Source of the DNA: G958296245 sp963664035
GTDB lineage: Bacteria > Chloroflexota > Dehalococcoidia > Lucifugimonadales > G958296245
Length of the DNA stretch: 64,000 nucleotides
NCBI GenBank assembly: GCA_963664035.2
Contig: OY760867.2
Span: 1,364,001-1,428,000 of the forward strand
Reading direction: 5' to 3'
Made by a program: the position numbers and the translations under genes. Numbering within the stretch: the stretch's first letter is position 1; the number at the start of each line of letters is the position of its first letter. Below the pieces are notes generated by a model, which had not been told where the DNA came from, searched no databases, and worked only from the letters and a program-made list of their open reading frames with translations. This document shows, one piece after another, positions 1 through 8,464 of the stretch.

Positions 1-1
1 C

Positions 2-355
2 GAAGACGTGGTCAAGTGGCTCGACGCGTCGGACGTACGCTACACGCCCAATGTGAAGTTCACCGGGGCCAGCGGCTACGACCACCTTTTCCAATTCGTC
101 ATCCCGAAGTCCACGGCGCAACCGGAGCGGATACTACGTCCGATCAATCGTCCGAACCGGGACCGCGCCCAATCGATGGCCTTCTCGTGGGTCGACACGA
201 AGGACGTGCGCCCTTCGGAGTCGCGCGCCTACGCCGTCCTGAACGACTCTGAAGCCAGGGTCTCGGAGAACGTGCTCGACGCGATGCGGAGATACGAGGT
301 GAACCCGATACTGTGGTCGGAGCGGGAGAAGGTTCTCCCGGAGCTTGCGGCATAG
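2..355 (+). CDS. DUF1828/DUF1829-type protein, C-terminal part (5' end outside window)
   Basis: The frame is open from base 2 to a TAG at 353-355, so this is the tail of a gene starting upstream; the GTG at base 8 is probably internal. The visible 115 residues carry an alternating hydrophobic core followed by FSWVDTKD and a terminal NPILWSERE stretch, which I recognise as DUF1829-like, the domain usually attached to DUF1828. Function is unknown in the family. Such genes occur among restriction and phage genes, and here it sits 14 bp upstream of fic and before hsdR, so it may lie inside a type I restriction operon whose hsdM and hsdS would be to the left. Family assignment is from memory of conserved positions. 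Confidence 0.55.
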   Translation, partial: EDVVKWLDASDVRYTPNVKFTGASGYDHLFQFVIPKSTAQPERILRPINRPNRDRAQSMAFSWVDTKDVRPSESRAYAVLNDSEARVSENVLDAMRRYEVNPILWSEREKVLPELAA

Positions 356-369
356 TACGCGGTGGAGTC

Positions 370-1488
370 ATGACGGCGACCCCGTACCATCTTGGCAAGT
401 TTCCCCCGGGGAACCTGGACTGGGGCCGGCTTGTGCCTGCCATTGGGCGCGCGCACTCCGCGGTGGCGGCTTATGGGGCGATGCTGGAGAGCATACCGAA
501 CACCGACGTCCTCATCTCGCCGCTTGCGACACAGGAGGCCGTCTATTCGAACCGCATCGAGGGTACGCAGACGACGTTGACGCAGGTCCTGAGCTTCCAG
601 GCTGATGAGAACCATCCCGTTGGCGATCCGTCCGAGCGCATCGACGCGTACGAAGTCATCAATTACAGGGTTGCCCTGGATGACGCCGCCGTCGAGATGG
701 AGCGGATACCGTTGTCGTCGAGGCTCATTCGCAATGCCCACAGGACCCTGTTGAGCGGCGTCAGGGGACAGGACAAGGCGCCGGGCGAGTACCGCCGCAT
801 ACCCAATAGCGTCTGGATTGGGCCTCCCGGCTCGACCATAGAGAGCGCCGACTTCGTGCCGTGCCCGGTAGAGCGCCTGCCGGGCGCGATGGATGCATGG
901 GAGAGGTTCATCCATTCGGACGAGCCGGACCCGTTGGTGCAACTGGCTATCGTTCACGCCGAGTTCGAGTCGATCCACCCGTTCCTGGACGGTAACGGAC
1001 GGATGGGCCGGTTGCTCGTTCCGCTCTACATGGTGGCGAAGGGCCTGTTGCGGGCCCCTCACTTCTACATCAGCGGCTTCCTCGACCGACACCGCGACGA
1101 GTATTATGAGGGGCTGTTGTCGGTGTCCCGCGACGATGACTGGACAGGCTGGTCCGAGTTCTTCCTCAGGGCGATTGCGGAGCAGGCCAACGACAACCTC
1201 TCGAGGGCCAGGAGCATCTTGGGCCTCTACGATGAGATGAAGGAGTGGGTGGTCGACGAGACCCGCTCCCAGTACGGCGTTCGCGCGCTCGACTGGATCT
1301 TCGGGAAGCCGATCTTCCGCTCCTCGGACTTCGTGGGGAACTCCGGGATTCCGGCGCCGACGGCGTCTCGGATACTGCGGGTCCTGCGCGACGGCGACAT
1401 GCTGGCCGTGCTGAGCGAGGCCCGCGGGAGGCGGCCGGCGCTGCTGGCGTTTGCCGGGCTCCTGCGGTTGGCGGAAGGCATCGAGTAG
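370..1488 (+). CDS. Fic family AMPylase-type protein with N-terminal inhibitory motif
   Basis: A 372-residue Fic protein. The active-site loop HPFLDGNGRMGR starts at His203 and is intact, which in this family supports transfer of AMP (or another nucleotide moiety) to a target side chain. S60-NRI-E64-G65 matches the (S/T)xxxE(G/N) inhibitory helix and lies N-terminal to the Fic core, as in class II Fic proteins, so the enzyme is likely self-inhibited. The C-terminal ~90 residues look like a winged helix-turn-helix. I chose ATG 370 because a GGTGGAG ribosome site precedes it; an upstream in-frame GTG at 313 would overlap the previous gene. Fic genes often sit between hsdS and hsdR in type I restriction loci, which fits hsdR 125 bp downstream. 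Confidence 0.93.
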   Translation: MTATPYHLGKFPPGNLDWGRLVPAIGRAHSAVAAYGAMLESIPNTDVLISPLATQEAVYSNRIEGTQTTLTQVLSFQADENHPVGDPSERIDAYEVINYRVALDDAAVEMERIPLSSRLIRNAHRTLLSGVRGQDKAPGEYRRIPNSVWIGPPGSTIESADFVPCPVERLPGAMDAWERFIHSDEPDPLVQLAIVHAEFESIHPFLDGNGRMGRLLVPLYMVAKGLLRAPHFYISGFLDRHRDEYYEGLLSVSRDDDWTGWSEFFLRAIAEQANDNLSRARSILGLYDEMKEWVVDETRSQYGVRALDWIFGKPIFRSSDFVGNSGIPAPTASRILRVLRDGDMLAVLSEARGRRPALLAFAGLLRLAEGIE

Positions 1489-1535
1489 GTTGTATCTCAC
1501 CGGTTGAGGACAACGGGGATTGCACATCAAATAAG

Positions 1536-1568
1536 GCTTGTGGTGATATGCAAAGGCGCTTGTGGTGA
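1536..1568 (+). promoter_or_regulatory. Two 11-bp direct repeats upstream of hsdR
   Basis: GCTTGTGGTGA occurs at 1536-1546 and again at 1558-1568, exactly 22 bp apart, two helical turns, in the 125-bp gap between fic and hsdR. Such phasing suits a dimeric or tandem DNA-binding protein. That it controls hsdR is inference; no clear sigma-70 promoter was identified beside it. Confidence 0.35.
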
Positions 1569-1613
1569 AAAGATGATGGACAAAGAGAATCACGAGGGGC
1601 GGCGGGCATACCC

Positions 1614-4600
1614 ATGACCACCATCACCGAGGCGGACGTCGAGCAGGCGGCGCTCGAATGGCTGTTCGCGCTTGGCTGGCAGGTTGCGCCCGGGGCGGAT
1701 ATCGCGCCGGACACGCCGGGGGCCGAGCGGGGGGGCTATGGGGAGGCGGTGCTGGAGGGGCGGGTGCGGGACGCGCTGGCTGGGCTGAACGCGAGGCTGC
1801 CTGGGGATGCGCTGGAGGATGCGTACCGCAGGCTGACGCGGCCGGAGGGGGCGACGGTGGAGGCGCGGAACCGGGCGTTCCACCGGATGGTCGTGAACGG
1901 CGTGGAGGTCGAGTACCGGGAGGCCGGGGGCGCGGTGCGGGGGGACGTGGTGCGGGTCATCGACTTCGAGAATATCGCCAACAACGACTGGCTGGCGGTC
2001 AACCAGTTCACGGTCACGGAGAACCTGTCTGCGGGCCAGGCAGGCAGGAACACGCGGCGGGCGGACGTGGTGCTGTTCGTGAACGGGTTGCCGCTGGGGG
2101 TGATCGAGCTGAAGAACCCGGCGGACGAGGACGCGACGATCTGGACGGCGTGGCAGCAGCTACAGACGTACAAGTCGGAGCTGCCGTCGCTGTTCGCGAT
2201 GAACGAGGCGCTGGTGGTGTCGGACGGGAACGAGGCGCGGCTGGGGACGCTGACCTCGGGTAGGGAGTGGTTCAAGCCGTGGCGGACGGTGACGGGGGAG
2301 ACGCTGGCGGGGCCGCACATGACGGAGCTGCAGGTGATGCTGCAGGGGGTGTTCGAGCCGGGGCGGTTCCTGTCGCTGGTGCGGGACTTCATCGTGTTCG
2401 AGGACGACGGCAGCGTGGCACTGGTGAAGAAGATGGCGGGCTATCACCAGTTTCACGCGGTGCAGGTGGCCGTGAGCGAGACGCTGCGGGCGGCGAGGCT
2501 GCGGAGGGCGGCCGAGGGGATAGTCGCGGAGGGACGCTACGAGGCGGGGCGGCAGCCTGGCGGGGAGTTTGGGGACCGGCGGGTCGGGGTGGTTTGGCAC
2601 ACGCAGGGGTCGGGGAAGAGCCTGACGATGGCGTTCTACGCGGGGGCGGTGGTCCGCGAGCCGGCGATGGAGAACCCGACGGTGGTGGTTCTGACGGACC
2701 GGAACGACCTTGACGACCAGCTATTCGGGACGTTCTCGCGGTGCCAGGAGCTGCTGCGTCAGCCGCCGACGCAGGCGGAGAGCCGGGCGGACCTGCGTAG
2801 GAAGCTGTCGGTGAACGCCGGGGGAGTGGTGTTCACGACGATCCAGAAGTTCTTCCCCGAGGAGAAGGGGGGTCCTTCGGCAAGCTCAGGACAGGCTCTG
2901 TCGGAGAGGCGGAACATCGTGGTGATCGCGGACGAGGCGCACCGGAGCCAGTACGACTTCATCGACGGGTTCGCGCGTCACATGCGGGACGCACTGCCGA
3001 ACGCGTCGTTCGTGGGGTTCACGGGGACGCCCGTCGAGCTGCGGGACGCGAACACGCGGGCGGTGTTCGGGGACTACATCAGCATCTACGACATACAGCG
3101 GTCGGTCGACGACGGGGCGACGGTGCCTATCTACTACGAGAGCCGGCTGGCGAAGCTGGCGCTGGACGAGGACGAGAGGCCGCGTATCGACCCTGAGTTC
3201 GAGGAGGCGACGGAGGGCGAGGAGGTGGAGCGCAGGGAGAAGTTGAAGACGAGGTGGGCGCAGCTCGAGGCGGTGGTCGGCGCGGAGAAGCGGGTGAAGC
3301 AGATCGCCGAGGACATCGTGGCGCACTTCGAGCAGCGGCTGGAGGCGCTGGAGGGAAAGGCGATGGTGGTGTGCATGAGCCGGCGGATCTGCGTCGACCT
3401 GTACGGGGAGCTTGCGCGGCTGCGGCCGGAGTGGCACGACGAGGACGACGGCAAGGGGGCGATGAAGGTTGTGATGACGGGGTCGGCGTCGGACCCGCCT
3501 GAGTGGCAGGCGCACATCAGGAACAAGGCGCGGCGGGAGGAGCTCGCGCAGCGGTTCCGCCTGTCTGCCGACGAGGCAGGGGACCCCGAGGACCCGCTGC
3601 GGGTGGTGCTGGTGCGTGACATGTGGCTGACGGGTTTCGACGCGCCGAGCCTGCACACGATGTACGTTGACAAGCCGATGCGTGGTCACGGGCTAATGCA
3701 GGCGATCGCGCGGGTGAACCGGGTGTTCAAGGACAAGCCGGGCGGGCTGGTGGTGGACTACCTGGGGCTGGCGCAGGACCTGAAGCAGGCGCTGGCGGCG
3801 TACACGGAGAGCGGCGGGAAGGGGAAGACGGCGCTGGAGCAGGGCGAGGCGGTGGCGGTGATGCAGGAGAAGTACGAGGTGTGCCTGGGGCTGTTCCACG
3901 GCTTCGACCGGTCGAGGTGGACGACGGGCAGCGCGCAGGAGCGGTTGACGCTGCTGCCGGCGGCGCAGGAGCACGTGCTGGCGCAGGAGGACGGGAAGGA
4001 GCGGTGCATGAACGCGGTGCGGGAGCTGTCGCAGGCGTTCGCGCTGGCTGTGCCCCACGCGGAGACGACGCGGATCAGGGACGACGTGGGGTTCTTCCAG
4101 GCGGTGCGGGCAGCGCTGTCGAAGCGCGCGGCTTCGGAGGCGCGGCCGGAGGAGGAGCTGGACCTTGCGGTGCGGCAGATCATCTCGCGGGCGGTGGCGT
4201 CCGAGGGGGTGATGGACATATTCGCGGCGGCGGGGCTGGAGAAGCCGGACATATCGGTGCTGTCGGACGAGTTCCTGGCGGAGGTGAGGGGGATGCCGCA
4301 CAGGAACCTGGCGGTGGAGCTCTTGCAGAAGCTGCTGCGGGGCGAGGTGTCGACGCGGCGTCGGAAGAACGTGGTGCAGGCGCGGTCGTTCTCGGAGATG
4401 CTGGAGCAGACGCTGCGGCGGTACCAGAACCGTGCGATAGAGGCGGCGCAGGTGATCGAGGAGCTTATCGGGCTGGCGAAGGATATGCGGGAGGCGAACG
4501 CGCGGGGGGAGCGGCTGGGTCTGTCGGAGGATGAGCTGGCGTTCTACGACGCGCTGGAGACGAACGACAGCGCGGTGCAGGTGCTGGGGGACGAGACGCT

Positions 4601-4808
4601 GCGGGACATCGCGCGGGAGCTTGTGGAGACGGTGCGTCGGAACGTGCGGATCGACTGGACGGTGCGGGAGGACGTGCGGGCGAACCTGCGGCGGCTGGTG
4701 CGTCGGATACTGCGGAAGCACGGGTACCCGCCGGACAAGCAGGAGAAGGCGACTGTGACGGTGTTGGAGCAGGCGGAGGCGTTGTCGTGGGGGTGGGCGG
4801 CGGGATGA
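1614..4808 (+). CDS. hsdR: Type I restriction enzyme R subunit (HsdR)
   Basis: A 1064-residue HsdR, full length for the family: the motor and nuclease subunit that translocates DNA and cuts it when bound to an HsdM/HsdS complex. The N-terminal PD-(D/E)xK nuclease shows D151 and E165-L-K167. The helicase core has Walker A (HTQGSGKS, near residue 335), the DEAH-type box IADEAHRSQYD (near 440) and GFTGTPVE. The C-terminal ~350 residues are the helical assembly region. No hsdM or hsdS lies downstream; they would have to be left of the window. Residues about 420-428 are encoded by a dispersed REP-like repeat, a short in-frame insertion between the Walker A region and the DEAH box. Codon use is extremely G-ending, like the capsid genes that follow. 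Confidence 0.95.
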   Translation: MTTITEADVEQAALEWLFALGWQVAPGADIAPDTPGAERGGYGEAVLEGRVRDALAGLNARLPGDALEDAYRRLTRPEGATVEARNRAFHRMVVNGVEVEYREAGGAVRGDVVRVIDFENIANNDWLAVNQFTVTENLSAGQAGRNTRRADVVLFVNGLPLGVIELKNPADEDATIWTAWQQLQTYKSELPSLFAMNEALVVSDGNEARLGTLTSGREWFKPWRTVTGETLAGPHMTELQVMLQGVFEPGRFLSLVRDFIVFEDDGSVALVKKMAGYHQFHAVQVAVSETLRAARLRRAAEGIVAEGRYEAGRQPGGEFGDRRVGVVWHTQGSGKSLTMAFYAGAVVREPAMENPTVVVLTDRNDLDDQLFGTFSRCQELLRQPPTQAESRADLRRKLSVNAGGVVFTTIQKFFPEEKGGPSASSGQALSERRNIVVIADEAHRSQYDFIDGFARHMRDALPNASFVGFTGTPVELRDANTRAVFGDYISIYDIQRSVDDGATVPIYYESRLAKLALDEDERPRIDPEFEEATEGEEVERREKLKTRWAQLEAVVGAEKRVKQIAEDIVAHFEQRLEALEGKAMVVCMSRRICVDLYGELARLRPEWHDEDDGKGAMKVVMTGSASDPPEWQAHIRNKARREELAQRFRLSADEAGDPEDPLRVVLVRDMWLTGFDAPSLHTMYVDKPMRGHGLMQAIARVNRVFKDKPGGLVVDYLGLAQDLKQALAAYTESGGKGKTALEQGEAVAVMQEKYEVCLGLFHGFDRSRWTTGSAQERLTLLPAAQEHVLAQEDGKERCMNAVRELSQAFALAVPHAETTRIRDDVGFFQAVRAALSKRAASEARPEEELDLAVRQIISRAVASEGVMDIFAAAGLEKPDISVLSDEFLAEVRGMPHRNLAVELLQKLLRGEVSTRRRKNVVQARSFSEMLEQTLRRYQNRAIEAAQVIEELIGLAKDMREANARGERLGLSEDELAFYDALETNDSAVQVLGDETLRDIARELVETVRRNVRIDWTVREDVRANLRRLVRRILRKHGYPPDKQEKATVTVLEQAEALSWGWAAG
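2874..2896 (-). repeat. REP-like dispersed repeat, copy 1 (inside hsdR)
   Basis: On the minus strand this reads CCTGAGCTTGCCGAAGG in its core, matching copies at 32076-32103 and 49549-49577 (shared core CCTGAGCYYGYCGAAGG). This copy is in frame within hsdR and encodes part of a Pro-Ser-Ala-Ser-Ser-Gly-Gln-Ala stretch. Confidence 0.7.
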
Positions 4809-4908
4809 AGTTGGGGTTGACAGGATGATGGGAACGAATGTACTATAGGCGGCGATAGGGAGTTAGGCGCCCTGGGTTTGGGGCGCCGTTGGTGGTAGAG
4901 GGCGAAGA

Positions 4909-4952
4909 CGCCCCCGGTTGGAGGCCGTGAAGGCCGCAGCCGGGGGCGTTTT
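4909..4952 (+). terminator. Rho-independent terminator downstream of hsdR
   Basis: Stem CGCCCCCGG (4909-4917) pairs with CCGGGGGCG (4940-4948), followed by TTTT at 4949-4952; a second pairing GGCC/GGCC sits inside the loop. A separate hairpin GGCGCCC/GGGCGCC lies at 4866-4887. The pair separates hsdR from the capsid cassette. The rest of 4809-5042 shows nothing coding. Confidence 0.7.
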
Positions 4953-5042
4953 GCGTTTGCGGCGTGTGGCAGCCCGCGAGGGTAGGCCAAGGCGAAGAGG
5001 GCAGCCATACGAGGTGGGCAAAGGGTATGAGGAGGTTGTTGG

Positions 5043-5624
5043 ATGGAGAGCAGGGTTAGGTCGGCGTACGTGGACATCGTGGAGCGGCGGGCGCTGGAGG
5101 GGGGCGTGTACCGGGTGACGATAGCGGCGAACGAGCGAGTGCGGCAGCCGCCGGAGCTGGACTTCGGGGGGCTGTCGACGGAGCGGTACCTGCGGAACCC
5201 GGTGGTGATGTGGGCGCACGACGTCTCGGGGCGGTCGGAGTCGGGAGGGCTGCCGATCGGGCGGACGCGGGAGCTGAGGAGGGACGAGTCGGGCCGGCTG
5301 GTGGCGGACTTCGAGTTCCTGAGCGAGGACGCATTCGCGCAGCGGGTGAAGAACGCGTGGGACAAGGGGTTCCTGCGGGCGGCGTCGATTAGCTGGATGC
5401 CGGTCGAGGGGGAGCCGTCGGAGGGCGGGCGGTGGCGCGACACGCGGTCGGACCTGCTGGAGTGGTCGATCGTGGCGGTGCCGGCGGATCCGGACGCGCT
5501 GCGAGAGTCGCAGTCGCGGATGATCAGGGACCTGGTGGCGGACGGGGAGGCGGGCACGAGCCGGGAGATACGGGAGATCGTGGACCTGGTGACGGCGGTG
5601 CGGAGGGAGCTTGCCGGGGAATAG
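5043..5624 (+). CDS. HK97-family phage prohead protease
   Basis: A 193-residue protein of the S78-type prohead maturation proteases, which cleave the scaffold part of the major capsid protein during head assembly. Visible hallmarks are VVMWAHD near residue 57 (catalytic His), FEFLSEDAFAQ, and RAASISWMP near residue 119 (Ser), then the typical EWSIVAVPADPDAL near 140. Length is normal for the family. It precedes the major capsid gene by 48 bp, the canonical order, but no portal or terminase gene lies upstream: the neighbour is hsdR. A weak GGTTGTTGG sequence precedes ATG 5043. Confidence 0.87.
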   Translation: MESRVRSAYVDIVERRALEGGVYRVTIAANERVRQPPELDFGGLSTERYLRNPVVMWAHDVSGRSESGGLPIGRTRELRRDESGRLVADFEFLSEDAFAQRVKNAWDKGFLRAASISWMPVEGEPSEGGRWRDTRSDLLEWSIVAVPADPDALRESQSRMIRDLVADGEAGTSREIREIVDLVTAVRRELAGE

Positions 5625-5653
5625 GGACATGGATGGACAGGATGGACAAGGAT
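5625..5653 (+). repeat. Dispersed ACATGGATGGACAGGATGG repeat, copy 1
   Basis: The gap between protease and capsid genes contains ACATGGATGGACAGGATGG followed by ACAAGGAT. Near-identical copies are at 8465-8485 and, diverged, at 40462-40487. Its coding or regulatory role is unknown. Confidence 0.5.
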
Positions 5654-5672
5654 AAGAAAGAAGGAGGCTGAG

Positions 5673-7148
5673 ATGGCCAGTGTAGAGGTAGAGGCGATCA
5701 AGAAGGAGTTGGTGGAGATCAACGAGTTCGTGCGGGGGCGAGTGGCTCCCGTGGAGAAGGAGGTGGGGCTGCTGCGCGAGGAGGCGGACCGGGTCGGGCG
5801 CGAGGTGTCGCTGCTCCAGGAGAAGGAGCGCGAGGTGCGCCGGCGGTCGCTGCCGGGCCACGCGGCGGGCGCGGGGCTGGCGGTGGCGGACGGGCCGTAC
5901 GCGGGCATGGGCGTGCTGGACCTGGGCCTGCTGAGGCGGTTCGCGCGGTCGCAGCGGCGGGAGTCGTTCGGGCCGGGGTTCGTCGAGCGTGTGGAGTCGG
6001 CTCGGCGGTCGCTGGCGGAGTCGGTGACGGCGGCGGAGATCCAGGAGTCTTACGAGGCGTCGTCGAGGCGGTTGGGCGATTGGTTCACGGTGGACCGGAG
6101 GCCGACGGGGCAGTACGAGAGCTTCGGTCGCGCGGTGCTCCAGTCGATGACGCGGGCGGCGATGGACAGCACGACGGCGGGTTCCGGGGACGAGCTGGTG
6201 GCGACGCTGGAGGCGCGGGAGCTGTGGCTGGACGTGAGCCTGCGGACGCTGGTTGCGCCGCTGGTGCCGACGTTCTCGATGCCGTCGAGCCCGTTCGACA
6301 TCCCGAGGCAGCTCGGGGACGTGAGCTTCTACCCTGGGACGGAGAACGCGGCGGCCTCGGATACGGCGCTTTCGACGGGGAAGACGACGCTGACGGCTCA
6401 CGAGCTGGTCGGGCACGTGCCGTACTCGTTCACGCTGGAGGAGGATGCGATCATCGCGATGCTGCCGGAGATCCGGGCGGGGCTGGTGCGGAACGCGGCG
6501 GAGGCGCTGGACGACATCATCCTGAACGCGGACGCGACGAGGACGAACAACATCAACGCGGACGGCGCGACGATCTCGACGAGCACGGCGGGGAAGGGCC
6601 ACTGGCTGTTGGGGTACGACGGGATACTGCACCTGCCGTTGGTGGACAACGCGGGGCAGTCGAACAACCACAACGCCGCCGTGAGCGACGACATGTTCAA
6701 CGAGGTGCGCGCGAAGCTCGGCAAGTACGGGGCGCGTCCGTCGGAGCTGGTGTGGGTGATGGACGTGAACACGTTCATCCGGGCGCAGTCGATCAGCCAG
6801 TTCAGGACGATGGACAAGCTGGGGCCGAACGCGACGGTGCTGACGGGGATGCTGGGCGCGGTCGAGGGGATCCCGGTGATCGTGTCGGAGCAGATGCGGC
6901 TGGCGGACGTGGACGGCAAGGTGACGAACGCGGGCAATACGACCGACACGGGTCGGCTGCTGGTGTTCAACCGGACGCAGTGGGCGCAGGGCCTCCGCCG
7001 GGAGTTGACGGTGGACGTGGACCGGGACACGCAGAAGCGGCAGACGGTGGTGACGGTGAGCTTCCGGCACGCGCTGACGGAGCGGAGCGGGTCGCGGAGC
7101 GCGGCGACGCACACGGCGTTGCAGTACAACATCACGGGAGTGGCGTAG
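5673..7148 (+). CDS. Phage major capsid protein, HK97 family
   Basis: A 491-residue capsid subunit. The first ~60 residues are Glu/Lys/Arg-rich heptads (coiled-coil delta/scaffold domain, normally removed by the upstream protease). The HK97-fold region follows, including SSPFDIPRQLGDVSFY near 207, an acidic LEEDAIIAMLPEI segment near 255 and the C-terminal FNRTQWAQGLRRELTVDVD. Ribosome site AAGGAGG precedes ATG 5673. The N-terminal scaffold plus an adjacent protease argues for a true virion or tailocin-like assembly origin, not an encapsulin. No prophage integration or lysis genes are visible near it. Confidence 0.92.
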   Translation: MASVEVEAIKKELVEINEFVRGRVAPVEKEVGLLREEADRVGREVSLLQEKEREVRRRSLPGHAAGAGLAVADGPYAGMGVLDLGLLRRFARSQRRESFGPGFVERVESARRSLAESVTAAEIQESYEASSRRLGDWFTVDRRPTGQYESFGRAVLQSMTRAAMDSTTAGSGDELVATLEARELWLDVSLRTLVAPLVPTFSMPSSPFDIPRQLGDVSFYPGTENAAASDTALSTGKTTLTAHELVGHVPYSFTLEEDAIIAMLPEIRAGLVRNAAEALDDIILNADATRTNNINADGATISTSTAGKGHWLLGYDGILHLPLVDNAGQSNNHNAAVSDDMFNEVRAKLGKYGARPSELVWVMDVNTFIRAQSISQFRTMDKLGPNATVLTGMLGAVEGIPVIVSEQMRLADVDGKVTNAGNTTDTGRLLVFNRTQWAQGLRRELTVDVDRDTQKRQTVVTVSFRHALTERSGSRSAATHTALQYNITGVA

Positions 7149-7229
7149 AGGGAGAGTGGGTAGTGGATAGTGGGGGCCGGGGACGGGCGTGAGCCTGTTC
7201 CCGGCCCTTTCCTTGTGGAGGAGGTAGGC

Positions 7230-8051
7230 ATGGCTAACTCTTATGTGTCACTGGACGTGTTCAAGGGCGAGGGCGTGTTGAATATCGTGGGGGACGGCGG
7301 GGACTCGCGGCTGCTGTCGCTGCTGGAGAGCGTGAGCCGGATGGTGGACCGTTACTGCAACCGGCACTTCTACGCGCTGGAGGCGACGCGGCGGTTCGAC
7401 GGCGACGGGGGAACGCGGCTGCTGCTGCCGGACCTGGTGAGCATCGACGACGGCGGGCTGCGGACGGACGACGACGCGGACGGCGTCTTCGAGACGACGT
7501 GGGGCGCGGGGGAGTACGTGCTGCTGCCGTATGACGCCGACCCGGGGTCGCGCGGGAACCCCGGGTCGCGTCCGTACACGTCGGCGGCGGTCCCTGGCAG
7601 GGCGGGGACGGCGCGGCGGTGGCCGGTCGGCGCGGCGACGGTGCAGGTCGCCGGGCAGTGGGGCTGGTGGCGTCACCTGGCGCGCGCGGCGGGGACGGCG
7701 GCGCGGGTGGCGGACGCGTCGGCGTCCGCCGTCACGGTGTCGGACCGGGCGGGCATAGAGGCGGGAGCGACGCTGCTGATCGGCTCGGAGCAGATGTACG
7801 TTCGGAGCTACGTAGGGACCAGCCTGACGGTGGAGCGGGGCGTCAACGGCACTGTAGCGGCGGCGCACGACGCGGGGTCGGCTGTGGACGTATTCGAGTA
7901 CCCTGGGCCGGTCGTGGAGGCGGTCTTGCTCCATGCCGGCAGGTTGCAGAGGCGCAACGCGGGCGCGGCGGAGAGCGGGGCCTGGCTGGGCGAGGACGTG
8001 CGGGCGATGCTGGGGCAGTACAGGAAGGCGGCGCTGGGGGTCGGGGTCTGA
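7230..8051 (+). CDS. Phage head-tail connector-like protein
   Basis: A 273-residue protein starting at ATG 7230 behind GGAGGAGGT; an in-frame ATG at 7170 lacks a site. The N-terminal region (LLSLLESVSRMVDRYCNRHF) resembles the helical start of gp6-type head-completion proteins that bind under the portal ring. A middle segment, about residues 165-220, is Ala/Val/Thr-rich with SEQMYVRSY. The position directly after the capsid gene fits a head-tail adaptor. Its stop overlaps the next start (TGATG). The assignment is by position and general character, not by a diagnostic motif. Confidence 0.6.
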   Translation: MANSYVSLDVFKGEGVLNIVGDGGDSRLLSLLESVSRMVDRYCNRHFYALEATRRFDGDGGTRLLLPDLVSIDDGGLRTDDDADGVFETTWGAGEYVLLPYDADPGSRGNPGSRPYTSAAVPGRAGTARRWPVGAATVQVAGQWGWWRHLARAAGTAARVADASASAVTVSDRAGIEAGATLLIGSEQMYVRSYVGTSLTVERGVNGTVAAAHDAGSAVDVFEYPGPVVEAVLLHAGRLQRRNAGAAESGAWLGEDVRAMLGQYRKAALGVGV

Positions 8052-8464
8052 TGGCTGGCGAGGTGAGCAAGGCGATGGGCGGGCTGGCGTCGAGGCTGAA
8101 GACGATCCCTGGGCTTCGCGTGCTGACGCACCCCCCGGCGTCGGTGGGCGAGCTGCCGGCGGCGGTGCTGCTGTTCGAGTCGCGGGAGCCGGCGCTGACG
8201 CTGTCGGGGAGCGCGTTCGCGGGCAGCGTCCGGGTGGTGTTGCTGGCGGCGCCGGCGGACGCGGCGGGGGCGTTCGAGGCGCTGGGCGGGTTCATGGACC
8301 CGGAGGGCGCGGGCAGCGTGGCGGCCGCGGTTGAGGCGGACAGCACTTGGGGCGGGAGCGTCGACCACGGGCGGTTGGCGTCGGTGGGCAACGTCGGGCG
8401 GCGGAAGGTGTGGGGCGGCGAGTACGCGGCGGCGGACTTCCGCTTCGAGTTCACGAAGTCGTAG
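8051..8464 (+). CDS. Hypothetical phage protein, possibly tail completion or minor tail
   Basis: A 137-residue protein whose ATG overlaps the stop of the connector-like gene by one base, so translation is probably coupled. It is Ala/Gly/Val-rich, with no catalytic motif, signal peptide or membrane segment. In HK97-like modules this slot holds a head-tail joining or tail-terminator protein of similar size; that is the only basis for the suggestion. The cassette ends here: no tail tube, tape measure or tail fibre genes follow. Confidence 0.5.
   Translation: MAGEVSKAMGGLASRLKTIPGLRVLTHPPASVGELPAAVLLFESREPALTLSGSAFAGSVRVVLLAAPADAAGAFEALGGFMDPEGAGSVAAAVEADSTWGGSVDHGRLASVGNVGRRKVWGGEYAAADFRFEFTKS

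Noticed and set aside
229..1593. A 454-residue open frame antisense to fic
   Set aside because: High-GC antisense shadow: Pro/Arg/His-rich, no motif, no ribosome site, and fic on the other strand has a full catalytic motif.
4863..7112. A 749-residue antisense frame across the capsid genes
   Set aside because: Extreme Arg/Pro/His composition typical of the complement of G-ending codons; the plus-strand capsid and protease genes are clearly real.
5673..7148. Capsid gene read as an encapsulin nanocompartment
   Set aside because: It has an N-terminal coiled-coil scaffold domain and a dedicated prohead protease upstream, both features of virion assembly and not of encapsulins.
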